From positions 4,218,501 through 4,282,500 of the forward strand of contig NC_073352.2 in the NCBI RefSeq assembly GCF_027580225.2: a stretch of 64,000 nt of DNA. Reading direction: 5' to 3'. A program made the translations under genes and the position numbers. Numbering within the stretch: position 1 is the first letter of the stretch; every line of letters starts with the position of its first letter. The notes below the pieces were generated by a model that searched no databases, was not told where the DNA came from, and worked only from the letters and a program-made list of their open reading frames with translations. Origin of the DNA: Misgurnus anguillicaudatus (taxonomy: Eukaryota > Chordata > Actinopteri > Cypriniformes > Cobitidae). Positions 32,491 through 45,552 of this stretch are shown in pieces.

Positions 32491-34730
32491 AGCTCGTTGT
32501 CAATTGTTCCCTACTTATTCAGCATGAGATGTGTAATGTTGTGACTTCATCACCAGCTCTCTGTCAAGAGTTTCTTTAAGAGCAGCAGTTAGTTGTCATT
32601 CGTGGCTAATGCTTTGCGGTGAGCGTCGTGCAGCGCATTAAATCCACTGCTCATTTCAGTCTGGGACTGAGGACATTATTAATATCTTCAGTGTGAAACT
32701 CACAAGCTGACAAGTGTACGCTCCTACCAAAAACACAAGTGTGGCCACAATAAACATTCCTCTTTCTCATCCGTCAGGTCAGCGCGGTCGGACGAGTGAA
32801 CGTTAGAGTTGGCTGTCAGCGGTCTCACAGCGGTGGCTGGCAGCTCTCATTGTGTACTTTGTACCGCAGGCCTATTAATTTATTGCTGCTTTCTGAAACA
32901 GCTGTGAAGCCACAGCTATGAGCAACAGGAGCGGATGGTTTTCAGAGGATGTTGACGGAGCAGGTGGCTTGGAGAATCTCGTGTAGGGTTTTCTTATTCG
33001 TGTTGCAGTTTCCCAAACTTTTACCCATCTCGGATTCTGACCTTGGAACCTGGAGTGAATTAAATATGTGACCTTAAACAGTTTCCTATTCCAGCGTGCT
33101 TTAAACAGTTTGTCAGGACACAATGAAATAAACAGATGATAATACTTTTGTGCAGAGGAGTGACAGGGGCGTTTGTCTCAACTAAGCCCCACTCATTTCA
33201 TCAACCGACAGCATCTAAAAACGGCGAGTGAGGCCACATGAAAGGCCTCTGTCGGCATATATACACTGATGAGAGCTCTGTACGCACACATGGAAAGAGA
33301 TATTAATAGACATCAGACTGGAATATCCTGTATTCATGTAAACCCAGACAAAAGGCAAATGGAATATTAATTATAGAACACATCATTGCTTGGCAAATGA
33401 TGGAAAATTAACCTCTCATCATAGCGGATTAATCACGGCATCTTTTTTATGCTTACCAAAGGCAAACTGAGGTCATCAGACGTCATCTGATGTTTTTGTA
33501 ATGGAGACGGCTAAAATCATGGAAACATTTCTACAAATGAACAGATTTTCAATGTGGAGATCTTAGTTTTGGGTTGCAATCTGACAAAATGACAAATTAA
33601 AGCACAAATGTGTGGAATGCTTGAAGGTAATAAAAGTCCATCACACAAAATTCAGGTATTCTCCTGGTTGGCTTAAAGATTCCTCTCATGAGCCTGAGCT
33701 GTGTCAATGTGAGATTAATGTTGAAGTTTTCAGTACCGTGAGAATTTACTTTGTCAAACTTCTCCAATAATATTGAGAGGACATTCCGTGAAGTTCACCA
33801 GAGGAATCTTATCTCCGGACTCTGAATCTTTTAAACATGAGAATGAATTTTTCTCCAGGATTCCATAAATCACTTTGGCAGTTAAACAAAGGCTATTCTC
33901 TGTTATTACTAACCCATCCGTAGTGAAGAGAGACTAGGACTGATCATGTTACCCGCAGTTATTCCTGTCTGACTGTCCCCTACCGGACACACAGAGCCGA
34001 AAGACAATCTTGTCTATCCTCAACCGAGTTAGTCACTCTTATTTGTGCAATGCTTTAAAATCTGGAGTGTGAGGGATATTTATTACATAATTTAAGAACA
34101 AAAATATGGCAATAATAAAAGTTCCTCTAGTTTTTCTCAAAACTAATCCCATCTAGAAACTACTTTTGACAATTACTGGCAACATATTCAAAGAATTAGA
34201 GTAGTCAGAAGGGAATTTCTGACTGTCATGACCTTCAAATCAGAGTAGATGTCTTTCTCTTTAAAACAAAAAATAAAAACACTAAAAAATCAACCCTTGT
34301 AAAACCACTATCCCCCTTTGCATATCCTTTAAATCAGATGTGTCATATATTAATTTAAACTAGTCATAAATATCAGACTGAAAATCTTTGTGGTTAGCCT
34401 GTCAGAAGTGAATACTCCAAAGAACTGTGCAATGTGAGTTTTCATCAGTTTTACCGGGCAAGTAATCCACTCAATAATGACCATAACGGGAACAAAATGT
34501 CTAGCTCCTACACCTACACGATCTATAGACGGTTTCATCTGACGCAAGTGCGTTGTTTCGGTTACGCATGTGGGCGGAACTTAACTTGTGTCTCTGTTTG
34601 TCTACTCTTGAACAAATAACTCTTAGAAAATAACAAATCTTTTGTTTTCCTAAAGACGAGGGGAGACTTTTCTAAGTCTTGATTTGCCCAGTGTGATCAA
34701 TACTGAGCATTTATATTCTGATTGTGTTTA
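32491..34730. other. Intergenic, no gene recognised
   Basis: No exon or complete repeat is recognised. Open frames at 32875-33123 and 34350-34547 look like chance. Confidence 0.45.
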
Positions 34731-34886
34731 TTCTGTTCTGGGCTGTTATATTGGATTATTGATTGTTATCTGCCTGCCCTGACCCTGCCTGTCCCTGTTT
34801 ATGATTCTGAATTGTCCCTGTATGTTTAAAGCTGTGTCCTCAATAAAACTGCAAATGGATCTTCTGTCTCGTTACTCTTCGTTACA
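34731..34886 (+). repeat. Possible 3' part of an LTR
   Basis: A C/T-rich stretch with repeated CCTGCCTGTCCCTGTTT words leads to an AATAAA (34842-34847), then CTGCAAATGGATCTTCTGTC and GTTACTCTTCGTTACA. This arrangement of a polyadenylation signal shortly before a CGTTACA end resembles retrotransposon LTR 3' ends in cyprinid fish, as I recall them. The 5' end and a partner copy are not seen. Confidence 0.35.
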
Positions 34887-35081
34887 TGTACACACCAAAC
34901 GCGTAGCATCGCATTCCTCCTGGGATTTAACTTCGTATCATGCAAATTTTTCACTTTAGCAGAATCTTTTCAACTTGCATAAAGGCGCGTTTGAGGCGCA
35001 TAGCATATTTTTTTTTACACATTTGCATTGACTTTGTATGTAATATACTCACGCAAATCGCAAATTCCGGTTGGGGTGTAC
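34887..35081. repeat. Small inverted-repeat element
   Basis: TGTACACACCAAACGCG at the left faces CCGGTTGGGGTGTAC at the right, an imperfect inverted pair. The interior repeats ACGCAAAT / TTTGCATT words. It resembles short fish MITEs that begin with ACACCAAACGCG. Confidence 0.4.
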
Positions 35082-38000
35082 GGCCCATTACGGTCACCAT
35101 TTGCATTTAAAATGCGTCTAATAGGCATCTGAACACAGACGTTTAGCAAAGTTTGGGCTGTCAGCGAAAATTAAATATGCATTTAACCATAGCCTTAAAT
35201 AAATTAAATAAATATATGAAAGCAAACAGCTTGTAATCACTGTTGATTTTGCTTACATGATGGAATATTAAACATTTTATTTTGGTTACCAAATTCAAGG
35301 TTATTGTGGCTAGAAGTGGGTTACTCATAGCCAGACTATATCGAGTCTAAATACTGTAGACGGTGAAATGATGCCTGGGGCAGATTGTAGTGTATGAGTG
35401 ATTCAGTTAACTTTAGTGACAAAGCCTGAATCTCATCATCATACAAAGGTTTTTCATTTATACTGATGATAGAGCTATTTTACAAACCAAATAACAGACA
35501 TGTGTATTTATAATCAATAACCGAATCCCTGGTTGGACACTTCAGCAGCACACAGTTCTTGAATAAAATCCTCCATCACATGTGTTCTGCTCATCTGAGT
35601 TCTCAACACATCAGCAGTGGCTGACATTGAGATCCAGATGTGCCATTCTCATACACAACTATTACAAAATCTACAAGCATTCGCTGATAGCAACACATAA
35701 CATTAAGATCCAAGGCCGTGCGTAAGCAGGGTCGTTGATTTTTTTTACATTGTCATAAGGTGCACTGGTCCATCAAAAAGCCAAAAACTTACTCTATTAA
35801 GGTACTCTTACTTGTTTGTTGAAGGTAAATGTTTGTCTCTCACATTGTCACTCTACAGTGCTATGCTTAAGAAAGTAAAACTTGATGCACAGAAAATAGT
35901 GTGTCCTGAAATGAAATGGATTAAAGTCCAACATCAATTTAAAAAAAATATCCTAATCTTTATTTTAGCAGTTACGAAACAGGCCGGTCAATCCGTCAGA
36001 GTCAAACAACAGGTGCCTTTGTCAAAATTTAAGGGCTAGAGAAATGCAGCAAGCGTAGAGTTTCACTCTTTGAAAGTGATACGGGTCGTACATCTCCCCC
36101 TCTGAATGTTGTGCTGAAGGACAGACCACCCAACTCTCAGCACTTCAAGCAGGAGTCGACGGCCTTTCACAACGTTCACTCCCTAACATCTCCAGGAAGA
36201 CATTCGTCTGCTTGCGACGAACTCCCCTCTTAAGCTAGACACATCAAAATACACGTCCAACGTAGATGAATTCGCTGTAAATGTTTTGTGTCGAGGTAGT
36301 TCGAGGTGTATCCGTTTGCACGGATAAGGATGCGTTTAGTGAGATACATGATCTTGAGGGATTGTGAGGAGCTGAAGGGTGGGAGTCTATTGTCCCGGCC
36401 TGACTCCGCAGCCAGCCAAGATGCTCTCATTCCACTGGCTTGTAAAGTGAACTTCCATTGGTGACGAATGACTGTGGCATTTTCTGCTCGAGCCCTAGAG
36501 GCTCCTGGGGGAACTTTTACACCATTTACAGTGAACCGTGCACAGGCTAGAAACGCATTATGTAGCCCCACCAAAGACACTGCATGTTTGAAAGCCGCCA
36601 TGTACGTCCCATTCTTTCCATGTGTGATCGATCGGGTTGCGATGAGGTACTGTACTATATGTGCTGGAAAGAAGAAATCATAGTGTGTCCAGGCTTGTAT
36701 GAACAAAATGGTGCGAGTGAAACATACTGCAGATGCAGTTGTAGTTTATGGAATAGTGTGTATCCCCCAAAAACAGTCCATGATTAAAATAACCTTCACC
36801 AATATAAGAAGCGTTTTGAGAGTAATTACCTGAAAAAAGGTAAAGTTTTACCATAAAAAATCTATAGTAAGGTTCCAAATAAATGCAAAGTCTGTGTGCC
36901 AGTATAGCTTTGCTTGGCTAGAAGCATCTGCTTCTTGGATTTCAGCATTGCTCCATAAGTGGCATTCACACACATCATTTTTAAATTATTTTGTGATTGC
37001 TTTGCATTTTAATCCAAAGCATCAAAAAGTTTTGACAGTCCAGTGTAATAAAAGAAATGTTTCATCACACTGAAAATGAAAAATCATGTGAATTGTATGG
37101 CATTTAAAGTCCCTGTAAAGTTAGATATTAAATGTGTTCTGAGTTTGTCATACCATAGAAAGATGTGTTATTAACCACCCAACCAAATTTGAATGCTGGA
37201 AAAAAATACCAAGTAAATAAAATAAGTTATCAAAATCTCGGAAAATGGGCAATGTTCTCTGCTCTCAAGCTGTGGGGTTGTGTCCACTGTCGGCGCTGAA
37301 ACCACTCCCACTCGCAGGAAGGCTGCCTGTCTCTCTCAACTTTTAAATACAGCTACAACCTGAATGGATGCTTGCGATAATTTAGGGGCAGGCCATGCTC
37401 GGTGGCTGAAGTGCGCCACTGAGCCACCTTTTTAACCCTGCCCAAATAATCCTGCTGCTATCCCTGATATAAAACAAAGATGTTGTGTGCAGTGAAGCCG
37501 TGACTTCTACTTAAAGAAACAATGCTAATGTGCATCCTCGTTCTCACTCTGATTGACGCTTGGGCGTGCTTTTTAGGTGGAAGTCCCCAAAAAAGGAAAA
37601 TGATACTTAACGGGCACCCATGTTAAAAAAAACTTTATGAAACTTGTAGGGAAAAGAACATGTGCGTTTGGCCCAGAAATACTCCGTCACATGCTCAAAT
37701 GCTTTTTCGACACTTTGCATTTATTTAGCATGAGGATTACAACTCTTTAACTGTGTTAATAAGTCAGAATGCAAACTGATTTTATATCCTGTTGATCTGG
37801 AAATCTAAGTGTTTCTGGATTTACATGACCTAATATAAAATCACATTAAATACTTTGAAGAGGACAGTAAAGGAGTTTGATTCATATGGTAATATATCAA
37901 GTGTACTGAACAAACACCATTGAATCAAAAGAGAGATTAGTCACTGGCATAGAAAACAAAAGCTTTTGGCCTCGGAAAGTCGTGTCCACGATTAATTTTA

Positions 38001-38990
38001 TTTCTGAGAATGTTTCAGTCGAATCGCTTACCTCATCATATACTTTGTTCCTTACAGCAAAAACATCTGGCTGACAGGTTTCTTTGGCTTTTATAAAGTT
38101 TTAAAAGAGTAATTTTATTCCACTCAACCAAGAAAGGAAGGTCTGAGATCTGCCAGAACAGACTACAATCCATGATTACATCACAACTTTGAGCCCTTGT
38201 TAGACAACAAGTGAGAGGAAAGAAGTTGGGTTCTGAACACGGTAATTCAGCGACCTTTCAAGACAGCGAATGTTTTTATTCTCTTTTCAACTGATTAACA
38301 TGAAGAATGCATCTGTCACATGTTGAACATGAAGAGAAATCATCACGTTCATTGCAGCTGTGTCTGCTTGACCTTATATATGAAAGTCATCTGTAATATG
38401 TTCAGACATGTTTGAAAGAATGAACTACCTCTAACATTAGCTAATGTATAATCACATCAAAGTGAGCGTGCTCACAATCCTTCTATTGCAGATTATTTTT
38501 CATGTACAATTACAAATCATAAAAACTCAAGCTGTTTCTTTAGCGTCACATTAGCCATGCAAAGAAATCTGGTCAGTAAACATGTGCTTGTAAAAGTAAT
38601 TGATCTATTCTCTGCTATTCTGAATTTTAAGTTTCATCTTTTCTCATTTTTCCTTTTTCACAGAATTCCATAAATGTTAACTTTGTACACTTAAAATTAA
38701 GACAAAACACATTGTGAAACCTTCAATAAGTCAGTGTAGATTCTGTGATGAACTACACCTGTGTGTTTACTTTGCCATAGGACAACTGTATGAACTTCTA
38801 TCATTACTTTGACACCATCATCTGTTGAGAAGTCTCAATGTCTCAATGTTGAAAAATGTCTCAAAAGTGTAAAGATAGTTTTATAGTAATGCAATGACAT
38901 TTAGGCATGTGGCACAAATGTCTAAATAATTTTTCAAGCCACAGTATGTTTGTTTGTTTCACCCTAAAGTATATGAGCGCAGCAGAGTAA
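35082..38990. other. Intergenic, no gene recognised
   Basis: The longest frame here (36230-36706 on the - strand, 158 codons) has no signal, domain or splice context that I recognise. A MITE-like end (TTTAAAGTCCCTGTAAAG) lies at about 37105 without a visible partner. The rest is AT-rich unique-looking sequence. Confidence 0.4.
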
Positions 38991-40191
38991 GGAGTGGAGT
39001 GGCATGATTTATACTGGAGAAAGGTGCTGATCTTTTGAAAAGTCCACTCCACAGCTTCCTGTTACAGTCAAGATGGCTGGACCTGAGTTCTCCCAAGCTC
39101 CTAACACTCTGCCCTGACCACAATGGCCAGCATCATAAAGGTTTTATGAAAGGGGGTAAGCGAGGCGGAGGCCAAGAGGGGTGAGGACACTGAATGTGAG
39201 GCTGAGAGCACAGAGGATGCCATCAGTGTGTCAAAGCCAGCTCTTCCATAGCCCACATCCGAGCCAGCTCCTCCATGTTTCAAGTCCACACCAGCTTTGA
39301 CCTGGTCCAAGCCCATGCCAGTGCTCTACGGCCCAGAACCCCCAGTGCTCCACAACCCAGGTCTCCCAGTACTCCACGACCCAGGTCCCCCAATGATCCA
39401 TGACCTAGGTCCCCCAGTGCTCCATGGCCCAGGACCCCCAGTGCTCCACGACCCAGGTCCACCAAAGCTGGACAGCCCAGGACCCCCAGTGCTCCACAAC
39501 CCATGTCCACCAGTCCTCTATGGCCCAGGTCCCTCATTGCTCCACAGCTCGATGCTGCAGGCAGGAGTGGCCAGTCAGAAAATTTTGCGGGAGACCCACG
39601 GGGCCAGGTGGGATTTGCGAGGACACTGCATGCGATGCTGAGACCACAGAGGATAACAGCTCATTCCTTATTGCTCCATGGCTCGACCCAGGTCCCCCAG
39701 TGCTCCACAACCCAGGTCCCCCAATGCTCCATGGCCCAGGCCCCCAGTGCTCTACGACCCAGGTCCGCCAAAGCTAGACAGCTCAGGACCCCCAGTGCTC
39801 TACGACCCAGGTCTCCTAAAGCTGGATGGCCCAGGACCCCAAGTGCTCTATGATCCAGGTCCCCCAAAGCTGGACAGCCCAGGACACCCAGTGCTCCACG
39901 ATTCAAGTCCCCTAGTGCTCCACACCCCAGGTCCCCCAGTGCTTCACAGCCCAGGACCCCCAGTGCTTCATGACCCAGGTCCCCCAGTCCTATATGGCCT
40001 AGGTCCGTCATTGCTCCACGGCCCAATGCTGCAGGCAGGAGTGGGCAGTCAGAAAATTTTGTGGGAGACCCACGGAGCCCGGTGGGATTTGTAAGGACAC
40101 TGCATGCGAGGCTGAGACCACAGAGGACACCATCAGTGTGTCCAAGCCAGCTTCTCCATAGCCCACATCTGAGCCAGCTCATTCCTTATTG
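38991..40191. repeat. Repeat locus with 24-bp minisatellite and internal segmental duplication
   Basis: From about 39300 to 39540 and about 39685 to 40020 the DNA is a tandem array of a 24-bp unit, CAGTGCTCCACGACCCAGGT plus CCCC. On the + strand it translates to a G-P-P-V-L-H-D-P octapeptide. A flanking block (GCAGGCAGGAGTGG then GCAGTCAGAAAATTTTG, then GGAGACCCACGG, then GGACACTGCATGCGA) occurs at about 39555-39650 and again at about 40028-40125. A third related block (GAGGCTGAGA-CACAGAGGA, then CATCAGTGTGTC) is at about 39190-39280. Because 24 is a multiple of three, several frames on both strands stay open. An upstream CAAGATGGCTGGACC at about 39068 and the degenerate flanks suggest a decayed retrotransposon spacer rather than a host gene. 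Confidence 0.7.
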
Positions 40192-41750
40192 AGGTGAAAA
40201 GAACATTATAAATATATATATATAAATATATATATAAATATATATATACTGATGTTTGTCATTTGACATCTAACATGTCATTTGAATTTTACTGTCAGAT
40301 AAACAAGATTCAAAACTGTTACCCCTCACACTAAAGGTAAGAAATATTTCCTGAGCCATATCAGCTCACATTAGATCCAGTCTTCCTGTAGCATTGTGTC
40401 AGAAATGCAATGATCATAGGATCAGTCCCACCCATACTGTTAAAACGCACCGTGAGTCATTTTAGATAAAAGCATCTGTCAAATGCATAAATGTAAACTA
40501 AGTTGACGGGCGCTGAGACTCAAATCTAGAATTACTCCTGGAAAGCACCGCTAATACATTTTTACATTATGTGTTTTGTGCTCACATAACAATGAGATAA
40601 ACAGAATTGTGTATTACACTTAAATAAAGAGCCAACATTCTGCCACAGGCGTCCAGTTAGATCATGAACAAGTGAAGAATAAACTGCAGTCAGGGTGTAG
40701 ACGATGATTAAAGATACTGAAAGAAAACTCAAGGATGCAAAGCCAGGACACTACAGTACACAGATCGGCCTTGGCTTAATTTCACTGATGTACACTGAAT
40801 GCTCTAAAAATAACAGACAACATGAAAAAAACTCACTTACGTCACACTTATCTGAACATTCAAGTTTAATTAACTAATGTGTCTCGATTTGTCAGATGTT
40901 GATTTTGTATTTTCCGGGCAGTTTGATTTATTTGTGTGTACGTCTAGAGATAATTTGCACCCTCTAGTGTTTAAGAGTTAAGTGTCAGGCAGGTTAAGCC
41001 CATATAAGGTAGAGCCGGTGTTTACACCTACATGTAAAGTTTACTTGTACAAATGTCTTTTATACACCATACACAATAAGAATTTGTTTTGTTTATTCCT
41101 AAAACACTGTATTTCATGTACACAGTTTTGCTATCCATAAACTTCCAAAAAAAGACCCACAAACACCCACGAGCTACCAAACAGAAATAGTGAATTTGTA
41201 TTGTCAGGTGATTTTTCTAAATGTTGTTACAGAGATGCTTATGCTAAGTTTAGATCGATATATCAGTGATAATCTTTAATTTTTCTGATTGGTTGATTGC
41301 AGTATTTTCAGCTGGCTGATATTGCAAACATTCTTTATAAACCTCATATACCTCAACATAACCTAATCACCCTCGCAGGATTTATTTTACCATAATAACC
41401 ACAATGACATTTCAGTCCTGCATACAAAGGGATATATGGTAATGTGATTCTTCAAGAATTTTTGTTATTTTTGGAGATTGAATACAGTACATTAAGATTG
41501 TGTACAATTGAACATAATGAGGGGAATAAATTAATTTTCATTTTTCAGATAAACTTTTTTATTTACACCCTTATTTATTCCAACAAGTTTTTTTGCCTAA
41601 AACCATACTGTAAAAATGCTGCATTTTGTCAAATTAACATATATTTTATGTTACTTTAATAAAAAATACAAAAAGTTAAACCATTTCAGTTAGGTAGGTT
41701 GAATTGACTTGCAAAACCAAGTTGTTTTAATTTCATGCTGCATTTTTTAC
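40192..41750. other. Intergenic; (TA)n-rich microsatellite at about 40205-40250
   Basis: An AATATATATATA run of about 45 bp follows the minisatellite locus. No gene is recognised in the rest. Confidence 0.45.
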
Positions 41751-42522
41751 AGAAATATGTCTCCCAGCTGTCACTGGGGCAGTACCCTTTCAAAACGTCC
41801 TAATACACTGAACAAAATGAAAACATGATAATCTTTTGCCCCTATTTTTCATGAGCGGAATCAAAGATCTATGACTTTTCTATGTCCACAAATGGCCTAT
41901 TTCTTTCAAATATTGTTCACAAATCTGCTTTAGTGAGCACTTATTTTTTGCCAAGATAATCCATCCACCTCACAAGTGTGGCATATTAGACAGCATGATT
42001 ATTGCACAGGTGTGCCTTAGGCTGACCACAATAAAAGGCGACTCTAAAATGTGCAGTTTTATCACACAGCACAATGCCACGGATGTTGCAAGTTTTGAGG
42101 GAGCGTGCATATGGCATGCTGACTGCAGGGATGTCCACCAGAGCTGTTGCCCGTGACCTGAATGTTCATTTCTCTACCATAAGCCGTCTCCAAAGTCGTT
42201 TTAGATAATTTGGCAGTACATCCAACTGGTCTTACAAACGCAGACCACGTATAACCACACCAGCCCAGGACCTCCACACATCCAGCTTCTTCACCTCCAA
42301 GATCATCCAAGATACATTGAACAATTTTTTTCCGTGTATATGACATTAGATACAGATATGTATACACTTGGTGCCAATGTGTACCTTTGAGATGCTATAA
42401 TATCTCTGAGGTACTAATATGAACTCTTTATATGTACATGAGCTGTACTTTTTTTGAAAGTGTACCGCCCCATTGACACCTGGGGTACATCATCTTGATA
42501 AAAAAAATTTCTAACAGTGTAA
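41751..42522. mobile_element. MITE split by a Tc1-like fragment
   Basis: The outer sequence has CTGTCACTGGGGCAGTACCC at about 41768 and, inverted, GGTACA/GTACC-rich sequence at about 42360-42500 with GTACCGCCCCATTGACA. These are the two halves of a fish MITE I recall as common. The Tc1-like fragment at 41803-42306 lies between them, starting next to a TA, which fits Tc1 insertion into the MITE. Confidence 0.5.
41803..42306 (+). pseudogene. Tc1-like transposase N-terminal fragment
   Basis: CACTGAACAAAATGAAAAC at 41805 is a degraded copy of the CACTGACCAAAATTATAAAC terminus seen at 27979. About 270 bp further, the ATG at 42074 opens a frame [20 protein letters not shown], continuing [20 protein letters not shown], which is a typical Tc1 N-terminal paired-like helix-turn-helix. 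A TAA at 42206-42208 ends it after 44 codons. Similarity continues downstream ([13 protein letters not shown]) before stopping near 42306. The catalytic domain is deleted. Confidence 0.8.
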
Positions 42523-43997
42523 ATTAATAAATTAATCCTAAACATTTTTTATGGGCCTTGTACTAGTGTAATGAATTACACATCATATTGACAGATCTCA
42601 ATGTAATAAACGTGCCTCAGATGAGCTTCAAAACTGAACTTGTATAACTAATGTTGGCAAGAGGCTGAAAGTAAAAAACGAGAGAATGAGGAATAAGAGA
42701 GAGAGAGAGAGAAAGAGAGGGAGTGAGCACGTTGGATTAGCATGTAAATAGTTGTGTAGATAGGTAGAGTCTGGACGCGTGCCAAGACTCTACAAAGGTC
42801 TCCTAACATCTGTTTGACGGCACATTTCTGCTCTATGTTTGAGAAAGAAAAACACTCTCGCTTGGAAGGAGTCGCGTTCTCATGATCATGCATAGAGACG
42901 GTCGCATCATAAAGGAGCAGTCACACATTGGTCTGATTATTTGAAAGAACATGTTTGGCTTTTCCAGGAATAGTCTGAAGGAAAACGTTGGAGAAGATTC
43001 AGTCGATTGTTATTCACGATTGTAAATGTATCAGTTTTAGCAGTCATTCCACGAATGTCGAACATACCGTGATGGAAGGTGTTTGTGCAACAAGACAGTT
43101 GACTGAATGATAAACATCACGATCACGCTTTAGAAACCAACCAGTTGGAGAAGAACTCAATCAGTGTCTCATTTTATTTCCCTGAGAATTAGTCTTGACA
43201 TTGAAGGAAACTGTGGGCAAACCGCAAGTTAGGAATAGAGAAATTGACGTACAAAGCACAGGGTATTAAGAAGGCTCAAGTGGATAAAGTGGTCGAAGGG
43301 CAGAATTATGGGGGTGGCGAATATCTTTCCCTCCCCCAGCCTGTACCTGGAGCATACGAAACTAATTTATATAACAAATGTTGGTTTTAGACGGCATTCC
43401 TCACCCGCTTATGGCTTCTCAAGGCCTGGTGAGTACTACATACATTAGAGCTTAAGGCAAACCAAACAAATTAATTAACACTATCTTTACGAGGGACGGC
43501 CAACGGAAACAAAACGTGAAACGTAACACCGTTACCTAAATTCACGTGCATCTGTCCGTGTCTTCACTCGGCTACGGCTCTTCGTGCTTCTTGCCCTTGA
43601 CTGAAGTTTGAGGACCACCTGCATGAAAGAAGAGACCCAGCCTGTTATGTCTCAGTGATGGAAAAAAATAACACAGAATCCAGCTTTGCAAACAGCTCGT
43701 TGCACGGATCATTTTTCTGAGCTGCTCTGGACGCAGACGTAAAATAAGAACAGATGATATCATGCACAGGGATGGAGGAACGTTCTTCCAGAATTACAGC
43801 GCTTTCGCTTTGTCTCTTTTTAATGTGCTGTATAGAGAAAGAGCCTGAATTGGTGTCGCTATAGCTGGGTCGAAATAAGACCATCCAAAACCCAGACCAG
43901 CGACAGACCCTCTAAGACCTTGATTAGATGCTCACCAATGAATGAAAATAAGTCCATAATTGACTCACCTTAAAGCTTTCTTTCAGCTGAACACATA
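42523..43997. other. Intergenic; (GA)n microsatellite at about 42690-42720
   Basis: No gene recognised. Overlapping frames on the - strand at 43572-43884 have no recognisable domain. Confidence 0.4.
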
Positions 43998-44963
43998 GGG
44001 GCGGTTTCCTGAACAGGGATTAGATAGTCCTAGACTAAAAAAAAATAAGAGCTGTCGAAACTGAAAACAACTTTCACTGTCATATCTTAAAATACGTCAG
44101 TGCCCTTTGTTTTGCCTTAAAATGCACACAAGTAATGTTTTTAGTAAGGCATGTTTGTTAAAAATTAGTTATATTTCCAAATTAAACTAAGGCCTAGTCC
44201 TGGCTTAAACTAATCCCTGTCCGGGAAACCACCCCATATAGTCCTAGTCCCAAACTAAAAGGCATGTTTGTGCTGCCTTAATTAAAAAAAAAAAAAATAC
44301 TGAGATACCTTAACATTTATCAATGCAATTGTTTTGTTTTTTTGTTAGGTATGTCTGTAAAAAACTACTTAAATGTCCTTACATAACCAAGGGCTAGTCC
44401 TGGATTTAGCTAAACCCTGACCCTTACAGGGATTAGACTAGTTCTAGACTAAAACATTTTTAAGAGTTGTCCAAACTGAAAACAACCTGCACTGACATAT
44501 CTTAAAGGAGCATTTCACCCGTGGACAAATTAATCTTTATAAAAGTGGATCATATTTATAGTCGAAATGTAACATAAATTTCGAATTTGGTGCCTATTTG
44601 ACGGAGAAAATGAGTGTTTGTAGTCTCACCCCTTCTACAAAGATATAGGACTTCCTTCTTTCAATGATGCAAAATGATGATTTTTACATCATTGAAAGAA
44701 GGAAGTGCAACACTGAAATCCATATTTCTCCTCAGCGGAAACAGAGGGAATGATGCACGACCATTCAAAAACATGAGCTTATACACAGCTTAATGCAAAT
44801 GGGTGAAGTGTCACTTTAAAATACATCAGTGCCCTTTGTTTTGCCTCCAAATGCACACAGGAAATGTTTTTAGTAAGGCATATTTGTTAAAACTAGTTAT
44901 ATTTCCTAAATGAACTAAGGCTTAATCCTGGATTAAGCTAATTCCTGTCCGGGAAACTGCCCT
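43998..44963. repeat. Three tandem copies of a palindromic-ended repeat, the third interrupted
   Basis: Copy 1 (43998-44235) starts GGGCGGTTTCCTGAACAGGG and then ATTAG, and ends CTAATCCCTGTCCGGGAAAC and then CACCC, inverted repeats of one another. Copy 2 (about 44236-44420) is diverged. Copy 3 (about 44421-44963) begins ACAGGGATTAGACTAG, ends with CCTGTCCGGGAAACTGCCC, and is split at 44502-44819 by a MITE. Shared interior words include AGTGCCCTTTGTTTTGCCT and GTTTTTAGTAAGGCAT. Confidence 0.75.
44502..44819. mobile_element. TTAA-inserted MITE within repeat copy 3
   Basis: TTAA (44502-44505) is followed by AGGAGCATTTCACCC; the right end GGGTGAAGTGTCACTT precedes TTAA (44816-44819). The uninterrupted copy 1 reads CATATCTTAAAATACGTCAG. 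Here CATATCTTAA and TTAAAATACATCAG flank the insertion, so one TTAA became two. This directly shows a 4-bp TTAA target-site duplication, as for the piggyBac superfamily. Inside, an AGAAGGAAGT / ACTTCCTTCTTTCAATGATG inverted pair forms a hairpin. Confidence 0.85.
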
Positions 44964-45552
44964 TTAGAGTTATGTTAAATACAGTAATATGCTGACTCTT
45001 CCTAAAGCTTTGTAATGGTATTGAATAGCCACTGCTTGTTTGAAGCCCATCTATAATCAGAAAAATGAATCCGTATGACTTCCGTGGGTTTATATATATC
45101 TTCTAAAGCCAAACGATATACTTGTGAGAGAAAACCATTTGTATTTGGAGCCTACTTAGCAAATGATTCGTCCCGTTCGAATGTTAACACATCTGGATCA
45201 AAAATGGCATCACGCCGGCTCTACAATTGGTACATAAGAGAATCATTGGCTTTCTTGAGTCGAGACACACGAGAACCAATGATGGCCCTCAAGACAATGG
45301 TTGCAAAGTTAAGAAGAGCCAGGATATTATTTAATAACTCTAAATGTGTCTAAATAGAAAGTCATATAGAGTACAACTAGGTAAATTATGGGCTGTTTTT
45401 TTCCGGTGAACTATTCCTTTAAGACCCAGATAAAGTTTATAACGGCCCAGATCTACACAAAAACCAAAGTCTGTCTAACTAAGAACAAGGCTGTCCACTT
45501 CAATAAACTAGAGAAAATGCAGAATTCACAGCAGTGTTCAGTAGCTTGGTTT
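44964..45552. repeat. Degraded TTAA MITE, right end at 45421
   Basis: TTTTTTTCCGGTGAACTATTCCTTTAA ends at about 45421; its last bases GGTGAACTATTCCTTTAA are the terminus of one of the most frequent fish MITEs. Upstream, CCTAAAGCTTTGTAATGGTA and an ACTTCCGTGGGTTTATA tract fit the same family's interior, but the left terminus is not found. The frame at 45075-45353 is inside this repeat and is not treated as a gene. Confidence 0.5.

Noticed and set aside
36230..36706. 158-codon frame on the - strand
   Set aside because: No recognisable domain, signal peptide or splice context; expected by chance in 64 kb.
39297..40182. Proline- or glycine-rich proteins on both strands
   Set aside because: They arise from a 24-bp tandem repeat whose length is a multiple of three; no start, splice or conserved flank supports a gene.
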